From an uncultured Bacteroides sp. (lineage in GTDB: Bacteria > Bacteroidota > Bacteroidia > Bacteroidales > Bacteroidaceae): 22,737 nt of DNA. Below, piece after piece: positions 1-8,631 of the stretch. A model generated the notes under the pieces. It made no database searches. It was not told where the DNA came from and was given only the letters and a program-made list of their open reading frames with translations. The translations under genes and the position numbers were made by a program. The first letter of the stretch is position 1, and each line of letters opens with the position of its first letter. The stretch lies in the NCBI GenBank assembly GCA_959606905.1, contig CAUHML010000049.1, forward strand, positions 1-22,737, written 5' to 3'.

Positions 1-1967
1 TTCAAAGACATCATATATTTCCATTTCCCGTTCAACAAAGAATTATACCCTTCAGTTATGATTTGCAGACTATCATGGTAATTCTTTACCTTCTCCTTTA
101 TCAAATTGGCGGCGGCACGCTGCTGACGAACATACTGCCGATAATATTGTCCTTTTATAGTCATGTGGTTCATCAGTTCGGCACCTTTCACCGGGTAGTA
201 TAATAACTGATAAAAAGCCGGCTGACTGTCTTTATCCAAAGATGCCAAAAGATTTTCCGCTTTCTTCCCAATGCGGCTATATTCGTTCAGACGATTTTCT
301 GCTTCATTATAATTGGCAAAAGAGAACTCCGTATCCGTACGTTTCTCTCCCCCGCCCCAATAATTATTCCAATATCCCCAACCCATATATTCCGGTTTCC
401 GGGAAAAGGCCAAATTGATATGCGAAGAAGTGATATCTTCAAATACGCTATAATACTGTTCCCCAAACATCTTTGCCAACCAACGGGCGGGATAGGTAAC
501 CACATTATTCGCATTAAAGCTATCTATATCATAAGCCATATCAAGGAATAAAGACACTTGCATTTCGGCTCCTTTTAAATCACCGCAATTAGCCAGCCAG
601 ATACGGTCTGCCGTCGTATCATAAGCCTTTCGGAGTTCCTCATACATCAGAGCCGGGGGAGTAGTGCTGTACCACAAATAGCTATGGGGAACTCCCAGAT
701 AAGAGACATGGTAGTAAACACCTGCACGCCCGGAACGCTTCTGTTCATGCGGGCCACTTAAGCGCTTCATGTAGCCGAAGTTATCATCCGGCCAAATAAT
801 GGTTACATCATCCGGCAATTCCAATCCATTCGAATAGATTTCCAACACCTCCTTGTATGGAGTAAATGCCTGTGGAATTGTTTCAACCGGTCGATCAATA
901 TGTTCTGCAATCAAATTACGCTGGTCTTTCAACGCACTCTCCAGCATTTTGACCTTTTCTTTCATGGGGACATCACCTCCTCCCATTGCCGCATCATGCA
1001 ATCCTCTCAAAGCCAATGTATATACATTCTCATAAGCACAGTTTTCCTTTACACGGTTTCCTAGAACTTCATTAATTTTATCCTTATTTTTACCATAATC
1101 CCAAGGCCCCATCGTTTTTGAATTCCATTCACTAGCTGTATTTAACAATAATGGTTCGCAATGACTGGACCCCATTACAATAGCAAAAGTATCTGCCACC
1201 AACTTATTTTCAGGTATCTTATAAAATGCGGTCGACACCGGATGCATGGCAGGAGCCAGATGATTGGCTTTCAACCGTAACAACAATTCGCATATTTTGG
1301 CATAAGTACGGGGACCTATATTGCCACGCTCTTTCTCAAAAGTCTTAGCGGCCCAAGGTTTCAGTCCCCAATCTTCATCATTCAGAAAAACACCTCTATA
1401 TTTCACGGAAGGGGTCTTGGAAACAGTGGTGGGAGCATCCACATAAAGTGTTTTATGTTTCTTCACAGGGACATCCGCCCACCAATACCAAGGAGACACA
1501 CCTGCCATTTCCGAAAGAGAAAACAAACCGTAAGAAGCTCCTCGCCTGTCACTTCCGGCTACAATCAGCGCTTTATCTACTCCTGGAAAAGGATGATTAA
1601 CTGTCTGGATCAGATAACGTTCCCATGCTCCTTCCAAAGGAGATATATCTATTTTCCCATTGGAGGCTAACTGACGAATTGCCTGATTCTTTTCAATAGT
1701 ACCGACAATAACCACTGTTCTTCCTTTCTTCCATTCATCTGCCAATTTTAATCTCTGTCCTGTGACATTTTCAATATCAGACACAAACAGTTCGGCAACC
1801 TTCTTTACAACCGGGTAATCATTGGCATCATAACACACGGTCGCCTTTATTTTCGATGCGACTAATGGGAAAGCATATTTACTATGTTTTACATTCTCAT
1901 TCACAACCACTTGTGATTGCAGGGCAGATGCCACTACCAATAATATTAATAGCGAAAAGATTCTCAT
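1..1967 (-). CDS. GH115 alpha-glucuronidase, 3' end cut by window edge
   Basis: Secreted enzyme expected to remove (4-O-methyl)glucuronic acid from internal as well as terminal xylose of glucuronoxylan. About 655 codons are visible from ATG at 1967. The family is usually about 800-950 residues, so the C-terminal domain lies outside the window. Residues 1-18 form a signal peptide (MRIF then a Leu/Val/Ala core). GH115 landmarks seen: NDEDW at 196-200, a GLHDAAMGGGD stretch with D325 and D332, YKEVLEIY with E373, WPDDNFGYM at 392-400, then GVYYHVSYLGVPHSYLW. D199, D332, E373 and N396 sit where, as I recall, essential residues fall in the Bacteroides ovatus enzyme BoAgu115A. It starts 27 bp after the sulfatase stop, so it is probably the operon's downstream gene. 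Family call is firm; exact substrate is inferred. Confidence 0.9.
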   Translation of the reverse strand, partial: MRIFSLLILLVVASALQSQVVVNENVKHSKYAFPLVASKIKATVCYDANDYPVVKKVAELFVSDIENVTGQRLKLADEWKKGRTVVIVGTIEKNQAIRQLASNGKIDISPLEGAWERYLIQTVNHPFPGVDKALIVAGSDRRGASYGLFSLSEMAGVSPWYWWADVPVKKHKTLYVDAPTTVSKTPSVKYRGVFLNDEDWGLKPWAAKTFEKERGNIGPRTYAKICELLLRLKANHLAPAMHPVSTAFYKIPENKLVADTFAIVMGSSHCEPLLLNTASEWNSKTMGPWDYGKNKDKINEVLGNRVKENCAYENVYTLALRGLHDAAMGGGDVPMKEKVKMLESALKDQRNLIAEHIDRPVETIPQAFTPYKEVLEIYSNGLELPDDVTIIWPDDNFGYMKRLSGPHEQKRSGRAGVYYHVSYLGVPHSYLWYSTTPPALMYEELRKAYDTTADRIWLANCGDLKGAEMQVSLFLDMAYDIDSFNANNVVTYPARWLAKMFGEQYYSVFEDITSSHINLAFSRKPEYMGWGYWNNYWGGGEKRTDTEFSFANYNEAENRLNEYSRIGKKAENLLASLDKDSQPAFYQLLYYPVKGAELMNHMTIKGQYYRQYVRQQRAAANLIKEKVKNYHDSLQIITEGYNSLLNGKWKYMMSL

Positions 1968-1994
1968 TGATACAGTAGTTCTAGTTATTCAGTT

Positions 1995-3560
1995 CTATTT
2001 CTTTTTATCTTCAAAATGATAGTTATATGGATTCCGCTTAAAATGGTAACGATTTCTTGGCACCGGCAATGGGTCTTGTACACGCAGTTCCCAAGTCATC
2101 AATTCTTCCAGCAATTCCATTTGTTTGGAGGCATATTTCTTTTTATTATAAAGATTATTAATCTCGGAAGGATCGGCTTTCAAGTTATACAGTTCACCAC
2201 GACCATAATTGTCGAGTACTAGTTTCCAGTCATCTTTGCGAACCATACGTTCAGTTCCGCTTTGTGTCCAGGTATTCAGTTCGTCAAAGTGAGCTATTTT
2301 ATTGGGTTGCAAAGCCCCCTCTTTAGCAAATGTCAACGGTTCATCCCGGGTGAAATCTTCACCACCGAATCCCTGTTGTACAATTACACTCGAAAATTCT
2401 TTCTTGGGGTACGATTTACCCGTCAACATCGGCCATAAACTGCGTCCTTGCACTCCAAGAGGTATATCTGCACCGATTGCTGTACAAATAGTAGGAAATA
2501 CATCAGCAATAGAAACATGTGCATCCATAGGAGATTTTTGCGGATGAATGTTATATCCTGCCCAAATCATCGGAATACGGGTCAAACATTCGGGCACTCC
2601 TGCACCTTTACGAATCAAGCCATACTCCCCACAATAATCCCCATGGTCTGACAGGATTACAAAAATAGTATTTTCATAAAGCCCGGCTGCTTTGAATCCT
2701 TCAATCAGACGTTTGGTCTGGTCATCAATCAGACGAAGCATTCCTAAATAATTTCCACGCAAACGAGGAAGATCTTTTGCCAGATTCGGGCAGGCTGTAT
2801 CTTCCAATTCCGCCAAAATCTCATACTTATTTCCTTTTTTAGATAAATCGTTCCGGCTAGTCAAAGTTGCCGGTATCTTTTCCGGAGAAAACATTGAGAA
2901 ATAAGGCTCTGATATCTGATATGGATTATGCGGTTCAGGCATTGAAACCCACATAAAGAATGCGGAATCTTTTTGCTGCTCCGCCCAAGCCAAAGCTTTG
3001 GTAACCATTTTCACCGGATTCTGCGCTTCTGCCGGGAAAGGGGTGGCTTCCAAATATTGACCTCTCGCTTTATTATTCAGAAAAAATGCAAAGTCCTTAT
3101 CTTCCTGCGTGTCACGCTGATTCTTTCCCCAATGAAAATATTCCTCACAATAATCAAAATCTTTCCCTTTCACATGCGCATGGTTCTTTCCCACTAATGC
3201 CGTCTTATATCCTTGTTCTTTAAACACTTCGAGCATATCTTTCTTATAATACATATCGGGAGTGTTGTGGTTCGTACGGACATGCGTAGCAGTCGGATAA
3301 CGTCCTGTAAACATGGAACAACGCGCAGGCATACTAGCAGGAGCTACCGTATACGCCTTATCAAACCAGACATTACTCAATGCCAGCGAATCGGCAAAAG
3401 GAGTGACAGCCATCGGAAAACCTTCGCGACCACACAAATCAGCTCGCTGTTGGTCGGTCATGATGATAACAACATTGGGTTTGGGTGTTTGTGCCAGCAT
3501 TGGAATAACATTAACCATACTGGAAATCGCAGAGATTGAAACTAAAACTTTTGTATTCAT
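1995..3560 (-). CDS. Secreted sulfatase, serine-type formylglycine enzyme (S1 family)
   Basis: 521 residues, predicted to hydrolyse a sulfate ester on a sugar in the periplasm or at the surface. Residues 1-23 look like a signal peptide ending in MLA before QTPKP. The fold begins at NVVIIMTDQQR (metal-binding D36). The maturation motif is PASMPAR, residues 74-80: S76 would be converted to formylglycine, with R80 stabilising it. Because the residue is Ser rather than Cys, an anaerobic radical-SAM maturase (anSME), not in this window, is needed. Further sulfatase landmarks are GKNHAH (K125, H127, H129), PHNPY (H211), SDHGD (metal-binding D305 and H306) and RKG (K318). The C-terminal part has the usual DWKLVLDNYGRGELYNL segment. 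It lies between GH67 and GH115, so it probably acts on the same glycan. Subfamily and substrate cannot be read from sequence. A phosphonate monoester hydrolase is a less likely alternative. Confidence 0.88.
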   Translation of the reverse strand: MNTKVLVSISAISSMVNVIPMLAQTPKPNVVIIMTDQQRADLCGREGFPMAVTPFADSLALSNVWFDKAYTVAPASMPARCSMFTGRYPTATHVRTNHNTPDMYYKKDMLEVFKEQGYKTALVGKNHAHVKGKDFDYCEEYFHWGKNQRDTQEDKDFAFFLNNKARGQYLEATPFPAEAQNPVKMVTKALAWAEQQKDSAFFMWVSMPEPHNPYQISEPYFSMFSPEKIPATLTSRNDLSKKGNKYEILAELEDTACPNLAKDLPRLRGNYLGMLRLIDDQTKRLIEGFKAAGLYENTIFVILSDHGDYCGEYGLIRKGAGVPECLTRIPMIWAGYNIHPQKSPMDAHVSIADVFPTICTAIGADIPLGVQGRSLWPMLTGKSYPKKEFSSVIVQQGFGGEDFTRDEPLTFAKEGALQPNKIAHFDELNTWTQSGTERMVRKDDWKLVLDNYGRGELYNLKADPSEINNLYNKKKYASKQMELLEELMTWELRVQDPLPVPRNRYHFKRNPYNYHFEDKKK

Positions 3561-3716
3561 ATAATAAATTCTTTAATCGTTCACGCCCAAAGTTCGACAA
3601 TTCATTTGACAAACTACGAAAATAGCTGTTCAATAAAGGACAAAAAATGACAAATAGTCCAGTTACAAACACACGGTGAGCCTATTGACCACGATCAATA
3701 GTTATACACAGAGCAA
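3561..3716. other. Intergenic gap between GH67 and sulfatase
   Basis: 156 bp, the longest gap inside the enzyme part of the operon. It holds a short hairpin just after the GH67 stop and an AT-rich stretch with five CAAA words (TTTG on the transcribed strand). None forms a full TAnnTTTG box. I see no gene. It could hold a weak internal promoter or be a remnant of lost sequence. Confidence 0.4.
3682..3701 (-). other. Short hairpin 15 nt after the GH67 stop codon
   Basis: Perfect 7-bp inverted repeat CTATTGA/TCAATAG with a 6-nt loop. No run of T follows on the transcribed strand, so it is not a standard intrinsic terminator. It may mark the 3' end or a processing site, or limit read-through to the sulfatase gene. 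Confidence 0.35.
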
Positions 3717-5783
3717 TTACCAATATTGACTAAAGAAATTCAAAGCCGCCTGGTAAAAGACCTTTGTATCTCTTTGCTCTTTATATAGGCTCTCCAATAC
3801 TTCTTCATATCTAACCGGGTCAATCTTATTCCGGATAGATTTCCATAGCCCGATGTTCACATCAACCTGCTCAATGCCTCGTTTCAAATTAGATTTGAAC
3901 TCTTCACGTAATGACTTCCCGGATTTCATTTTATGCGACCACGGCACGTTGTGGAAACAAAGCAAGTAAAGTTCGGGACACTGTGACAAACTGTTGAATA
4001 TATCCTTGTTGTATTTAAAATATTGAGACACATAGTTCGTTCCTTTTGTGGTACGATCAGTGCCGATAGACTCTTTGCTCACATGCCACTCTTTGTTTGC
4101 ACGCTGTTCGAACCCCGCCGTATAATGGTCTTCCCGCTTCACAGTAAATCCCAAACTGTAAGGGGCATGAGCACAAACAAAGCTCTCCCATGTGGGCATC
4201 ATCATTTGCCGGATGACTTCCAGCGTTGCTTCGTCACAATTCCATGTAGACTTTATCCAATCGGATGTAATACTTTCGGTCGATTCTTCCGGATTCCATG
4301 CCAGACGCCCGAAAGCATACCAGTTGGCTTGGGCAAAGTGATGAGCAGTCCAATTGCGCGAACGACCGATATTGCCTACTCCTGCCATGCCAAGCATACG
4401 CGACGGGAATGTCTTTCCGGCGATAATATTCGACACAGTACTTCCCTTTCCGTTACAATATGTATCGAAATCGAGGAAAGTTTTCCTCCACATGGGCAAC
4501 AGATACACCAAGCTAACAGAACGCCCCAAGTACTCTTGCGTAATCTGGAGTTCAGGGAACAAAGGAGTATGGCGCATGGCTCCGAACAACGGTTGAGCCG
4601 GTTCGCTAGGCTGAAAGTCAAGCGTTCCGTTTTTGGTTTGCAACACTACGTTTTCGTCGAACTGTCCGTCCAAAGGCTGAAACTCCTTATAAGAACGTTT
4701 CATTCTATCTTTATCAATCTCCGGATTGTAGACAAAGGTGCGCCAAAGCACAATGCCTCCATGAGGTTTGAGTGCACGGGCTAACATATTGGCGCCATCC
4801 ACATGGCTACGATGATAATCTTGCGGACCTGCCATGCCTTCAGAGTTGGCTTTTACAAGGAAACCTCCAAAGTCAGGTATCAGACTGTAAATTTCGTTGA
4901 CCTTATCCATCCACCACTTTTGCACTTCGGGATTGAGAGGATCGGCTGTATCCAGATGTCCAATTCCGACACCTCCCCATTGTTTCCCCACGTCTTTGGT
5001 CGTAGAAGGTTTTACGGGAGCAGCAAAGTTGGGTGCAAGATACACCTTGATGTGATACTTGCGGAAGATATCAGCTAACGCAGCAACCTTCTCTAAATAG
5101 TCATGTCCTAAGATGCGCGGATCGGCATTAACATTATTCAGAATCACGGCGTTGATGCCGATGGATGCTTCCGCACGGGCGTAGTCGGTATATCGAGGTT
5201 CGATTTTCTTTGGCAAATCGTCCCATGCCCACAATCCTTTTCCAGCATAGCCGCGTTCTACCGTTCCACCCAGACCTACCCAATGATTGATCATACGGAA
5301 TTCCAATGCAGGAATTTCTTTGATATTTAACTGTTCAAGCGGATATCCACATTGTATCAATCGAATCAAGTGGAACGTACCATAAAGAAATCCTGCATCG
5401 GAATAGGCTTGAAGTGTTATCCTCTTTTTACCACTGCGGATGATATATCCTTCCTCTCCCAGCCCTTTATCTTTACAGAAACTCATTTGAATTCCCACCG
5501 CATTATCCTGAACAAATATTGGTGTAACTGTCAGTAACGCCTTCAAAGCACGCTCCAGTTCTTCTCTTATGACTTCATCGTATCGGCTTCCGGGCAGACT
5601 AATGTGACTACCATACCGAATGGCAGATTGTTTTAAGCCAGATTCGGGAAGAGGTTTATAATTCATCCAAAGTTCATACCCCGTATCTACAGTGGATAAC
5701 GTCTGTTCCTGACCAAAAAGATAGCTCATACAGCTCAAAAAGAAGAACAGAACTATGCTAAAACAACGAAAACAGTGATTCAT
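3717..5783 (-). CDS. GH67-type alpha-glucuronidase, divergent
   Basis: 688 residues, a normal GH67 length, with an N-terminal hydrophobic signal (about 1-25, ending LFGQEQ). GH67 enzymes cut alpha-1,2-linked (4-O-methyl)glucuronic acid from the non-reducing terminal xylose of xylo-oligosaccharides. The catalytic set can be placed: E315 (NSEG, general acid), D389 (LDFQ) and E417 (ITQEY). The 28-residue spacing of the last two matches the pair known in characterised GH67 enzymes. K311 and R348 match the uronate-binding Lys and Arg by spacing (-4 and +33 from the acid). Unusual changes lie nearby: the segment after W168 reads VGLGGT where I expect a DNLDG-like motif, NSEG replaces DSEG, and PSEP replaces VREP. 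Starts 105 bp after the lipoprotein gene, same strand, probably co-transcribed. Family assignment is strong; specificity may be altered. Confidence 0.9.
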   Translation of the reverse strand: MNHCFRCFSIVLFFFLSCMSYLFGQEQTLSTVDTGYELWMNYKPLPESGLKQSAIRYGSHISLPGSRYDEVIREELERALKALLTVTPIFVQDNAVGIQMSFCKDKGLGEEGYIIRSGKKRITLQAYSDAGFLYGTFHLIRLIQCGYPLEQLNIKEIPALEFRMINHWVGLGGTVERGYAGKGLWAWDDLPKKIEPRYTDYARAEASIGINAVILNNVNADPRILGHDYLEKVAALADIFRKYHIKVYLAPNFAAPVKPSTTKDVGKQWGGVGIGHLDTADPLNPEVQKWWMDKVNEIYSLIPDFGGFLVKANSEGMAGPQDYHRSHVDGANMLARALKPHGGIVLWRTFVYNPEIDKDRMKRSYKEFQPLDGQFDENVVLQTKNGTLDFQPSEPAQPLFGAMRHTPLFPELQITQEYLGRSVSLVYLLPMWRKTFLDFDTYCNGKGSTVSNIIAGKTFPSRMLGMAGVGNIGRSRNWTAHHFAQANWYAFGRLAWNPEESTESITSDWIKSTWNCDEATLEVIRQMMMPTWESFVCAHAPYSLGFTVKREDHYTAGFEQRANKEWHVSKESIGTDRTTKGTNYVSQYFKYNKDIFNSLSQCPELYLLCFHNVPWSHKMKSGKSLREEFKSNLKRGIEQVDVNIGLWKSIRNKIDPVRYEEVLESLYKEQRDTKVFYQAALNFFSQYW

Positions 5784-5888
5784 GAGTTTCTATTTTATCG
5801 TATTAAAACTTTATTTTGTCTGAGCGCAGCTTCAAATCAAGCCACTCCCTTCAGATATATCTTTCTCATTTTTACTCCTTTTTTATAA
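5784..5888. other. 105-bp gap before GH67 containing a start-codon remnant
   Basis: This gap lies between the surface lipoprotein and GH67, where related xylan loci commonly carry a GH10 xylanase gene. It contains a ribosome-binding-like GGAG and a 10-codon reading frame (listed separately) but no complete gene and no TAnnTTTG box. Confidence 0.5.
5837..5869 (-). other. 10-codon minigene or remnant of a secreted-protein start
   Basis: On the minus strand AAGGAG is followed by TAAAA and then ATG at 5869, an unusually good Shine-Dalgarno arrangement for this window. The frame encodes MRKIYLKGVA and stops at TGA (5839-5837). A basic start of this kind is typical of the front of a Bacteroides signal peptide. 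I infer either the decayed 5' end of a lost gene or a short translated leader that couples the lipoprotein gene to GH67. The frame is too short to call as a protein. Confidence 0.3.
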
Positions 5889-6809
5889 TTACCAAGTCTC
5901 TACACGCAAATCATAAAGCGGATCTTGACGCAACACCAATTTCTCCACCACATGATAATATTTGCCACCGTTCTCATACGTATATTCCAGATCGAATTGC
6001 GGTGCACGCGTACCTACTTTCGCTACATAATCGTAGTCGCCCTCAATCTTATAAGTACCCGATGCATTAGTGATTGCAGCTTTACCGCTCACTTCTTCCA
6101 CTGTAACATTATTATTGGCATCCATCGTCAACGTCAAACTACCAACTGTCTCCAACTTATCACCTACGCCCGGGCACACCACTACACGCGGTTCCATTGT
6201 TTTAAAAGTGGCAGTAGCACATTTGATAATATCTTTAGTATTACCATAACTTACTGGTTCGCCGACAGGATTTCCTCCAGCATCAACTTCGGTTACGTTT
6301 CCCATGCGGTAATAAGTACCGGCATAAGTACTGATGTATTTAATAACGGCAACACAAGTCTCTGCTCCTTCGCGTATAGCATTCATTGAATTCTCTGTCA
6401 TTCGAAAAGGAAGTGCATAGTAATCCGTCAAACAACGCGAATCCTCATAGAAAAGATTGGTAAAAGTGATCCCTACATCGGCTACCGGAGAGTTCGATTT
6501 ACGCACCCGGAAATATTCCGGATCCGCCAGTGTATAATAGTTGGCGGGAAGCAACGTTTTCCCCGTTCCTTCAAGCAAGGAGGGGTCAATGGTAAATTTC
6601 GCCCAATCATTCATGTCTATTTCACGTTTCCCACCAATAGCCACTCCGACATAAATGTTCATATCACGGTCGCTAATCACAGTTCGCAGCGGCTTTGCTA
6701 CAGCAAAGCCCATATCAGCTCCTTCGTAATCGTGGGTATAGTCGTCATAACACGCCGTAATCCCAACTAACAGCAGGAGTGCGGACAGTAAAAGTTTTGC
6801 AGATTTCAT
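5889..6809 (-). CDS. DUF1735/DUF4361-type surface glycan-binding lipoprotein
   Basis: 306 residues. Lipoprotein signal peptide with lipobox ITAC, C20, followed by an acidic YDDYTHDYEG stretch that fits the surface-export signal of Bacteroidetes lipoproteins. The N-terminal half (about 30-165) resembles the DUF1735 domain of SusE-position proteins; the C-terminal half (about 170-306, from YAGTYYRMG to the end VETW) resembles DUF4361, a beta-rich lipocalin-like module. No catalytic motif is visible. It lies 28 bp after SusD2 and is probably co-transcribed, in the position of SusE or XusE. Likely role: outer-surface capture of the target polysaccharide for the two SusC/D pairs. The domain names are from recognition of pattern, not from a profile search. 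Confidence 0.8.
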   Translation of the reverse strand: MKSAKLLLSALLLLVGITACYDDYTHDYEGADMGFAVAKPLRTVISDRDMNIYVGVAIGGKREIDMNDWAKFTIDPSLLEGTGKTLLPANYYTLADPEYFRVRKSNSPVADVGITFTNLFYEDSRCLTDYYALPFRMTENSMNAIREGAETCVAVIKYISTYAGTYYRMGNVTEVDAGGNPVGEPVSYGNTKDIIKCATATFKTMEPRVVVCPGVGDKLETVGSLTLTMDANNNVTVEEVSGKAAITNASGTYKIEGDYDYVAKVGTRAPQFDLEYTYENGGKYYHVVEKLVLRQDPLYDLRVETW

Positions 6810-6837
6810 ACTTTCTTCTTATTATAGTTAAACACAA

Positions 6838-8631
6838 TCACCATCCTTTATTATTGATAAGATTCGGATTTTTCTGTACCTCTAAATAGGGTAATGGCAT
6901 GTAATAATAGCGAACATCGTTTAATGGGCGATCTTCTACCTTCACCACCTTGAATGCCTCATCGCCTGAACCGTCACGAGTAACCTGCATTCCATAAATA
7001 GGTTCATTGAGAGGTAACAACCAACGCCGCAAGTCCCAAAAGCGTTGATTTTCAAACGCAAATTCAATTCGACGTTCATTTTGTATCAATGTACGGAATG
7101 TTTCTTTCGAGGCAGCCATCTCGTCCAAATAAGTCACATCGGTAATTCCACCTGACTTCTCCCGAATAGTTTTTATCACGTCGTAGGCAGACTTGGTGCA
7201 TCCGGGTCCCACAACTTTCGGTCCGAAAGCTTCATTGGATGCTTCGGCGAAATTGAACCATACCTCTGCTTTGCGCAACATCGGATTATAGTGACGGGAA
7301 TCCTGTTCTTCAAGAGGTTTCAAAAAGTCGGCAACCGTATTCATAAACTTTGCCAGGTAATAACCTGTACGTGTAGCATTTACGTTCATGTAACCGGAAT
7401 CTTTTCCACCTGGAGTAACGTCGATATACGAACTGTTGGCTCCAAATTGACGTCCCTGATAGTAAAGATTCACATCGAAGCGGTTGTCACGCTGGCAATC
7501 ATAAGGATCGGTTTCGTCATACAACGACCGCGAATCGGTTATGGGAAATCCATTTTTTGCCGGGAAAGCATCAGCCAAATTCTGCGAAGGCGTAGTCTGC
7601 GCATTCCCAAAATAGAAAGGCGGATAATGCCGTTGCTCCAAACCATGATTACGTCCCACAAATGTGCGAAAAAGGAATTCGGCCGATTGGGCATCCCCTC
7701 CATCGTACAGATCTTTCGGAACTAATGCCGAATAGTTTTTCATTCCACTCATCGCCAACACTTCATCGGCATAATTAGCCACACGTTCCCATTTGGCTTG
7801 GTAAGCCGTTTCGTCCACCACCGTATAATCGCCCATGCCGTTCAATCGTACTATGTTATCTGGCTGATAAGCAGGGCTGGCCGCATAGAGCAGTGTTCGT
7901 ACTTTCAGTGCTGCGGCAGATAATCCCGAAGCACGACCAAATGCTTGGTCGCCCAATATAGCATCCCCTCCGGAATAAGTCAACGGAAGTAACGCCATTG
8001 CTTCGTCACAATCGTAACAAATTTGCTTAACGCAATCTTCATAACTATCGCGCGAAAAACTTTCCGGATGCGCCGCTTCTTCCGGAGTAATATAATGTGT
8101 TACGATAGGATAGCCCAACACTTGTCCGTTATCGGTCTTTCCACCATACATTCTCAACAGATTGAAACTGCACCATGCTCTAAGAAAAATAGCTTCTCCA
8201 CGCAAACGTTTTTTGTAAGCCTGATCAATTTCGTCGCTAGAAATGCTATAGCGTATTTCATCCGTAAGTCCATTGTCGAGGAAAGTATGAATACGTTGCA
8301 GTTGATCATAACAAGCACTCCAATTTCCCAAGGGATTGTTCGTGCGGCTAAAGCCGCCCTGTCCGGCACGATAAACACTGGAATCGTAAACACGTGTCAT
8401 GGCATTGTCTGTTGCCGCATCCAGAAAGTTGCCATCCCATGCATCAGGGACGGTCAAAACATCCTGATAAACCGAGAGTAGCACACCTTGTGCCTTTTCA
8501 GCGTTGGTCCATGTATCATCCACCGACCATTGATTGTTCATCTTGGTATCGAGATCGGTGCAGGCACTTACGATGCCTGTAACCCATGCAAGGACTATTA
8601 TGTATCTAAATCTTTTCATCATTTCTTTCAT
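6838..8631 (-). CDS. SusD/RagB-family glycan-binding lipoprotein (second pair)
   Basis: 597 residues. Lipobox VSAC with C24, then TDLDTKMNNQWSVDDTW, typical of SusD starts. The helical TPR-like scaffold is seen in the KKRLRGEAIFLRAWCSFNLLRMYGG region (about 140-165). The C-terminal RagB/SusD signature NERRIEFAFENQRFWDLRRW lies at about 518-537, and the protein ends NNKGW. SusD proteins cap the SusC channel on the cell surface and bind incoming oligosaccharide. The ATG at 8631 directly follows the TAA of SusC2 with no gap, so the two are translationally coupled; ATG codons at 8622 and 8619 are possible alternative starts with no effect on the mature lipoprotein. Confidence 0.93.
   Translation of the reverse strand: MKEMMKRFRYIIVLAWVTGIVSACTDLDTKMNNQWSVDDTWTNAEKAQGVLLSVYQDVLTVPDAWDGNFLDAATDNAMTRVYDSSVYRAGQGGFSRTNNPLGNWSACYDQLQRIHTFLDNGLTDEIRYSISSDEIDQAYKKRLRGEAIFLRAWCSFNLLRMYGGKTDNGQVLGYPIVTHYITPEEAAHPESFSRDSYEDCVKQICYDCDEAMALLPLTYSGGDAILGDQAFGRASGLSAAALKVRTLLYAASPAYQPDNIVRLNGMGDYTVVDETAYQAKWERVANYADEVLAMSGMKNYSALVPKDLYDGGDAQSAEFLFRTFVGRNHGLEQRHYPPFYFGNAQTTPSQNLADAFPAKNGFPITDSRSLYDETDPYDCQRDNRFDVNLYYQGRQFGANSSYIDVTPGGKDSGYMNVNATRTGYYLAKFMNTVADFLKPLEEQDSRHYNPMLRKAEVWFNFAEASNEAFGPKVVGPGCTKSAYDVIKTIREKSGGITDVTYLDEMAASKETFRTLIQNERRIEFAFENQRFWDLRRWLLPLNEPIYGMQVTRDGSGDEAFKVVKVEDRPLNDVRYYYMPLPYLEVQKNPNLINNKGW

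Noticed and set aside
3610..3644. Possible internal promoter before the sulfatase (TAGTTTG with upstream TTTG words on the minus strand).
   Set aside because: The -7 candidate is one base short of TAnnTTTG and spacing to the TTTG words is wrong, so it is not called.
4023..4784. 253-codon plus-strand frame.
   Set aside because: Antisense to the catalytic part of the GH67 gene; the translation has no recognisable fold or signal and no promoter-like sequence was noticed.
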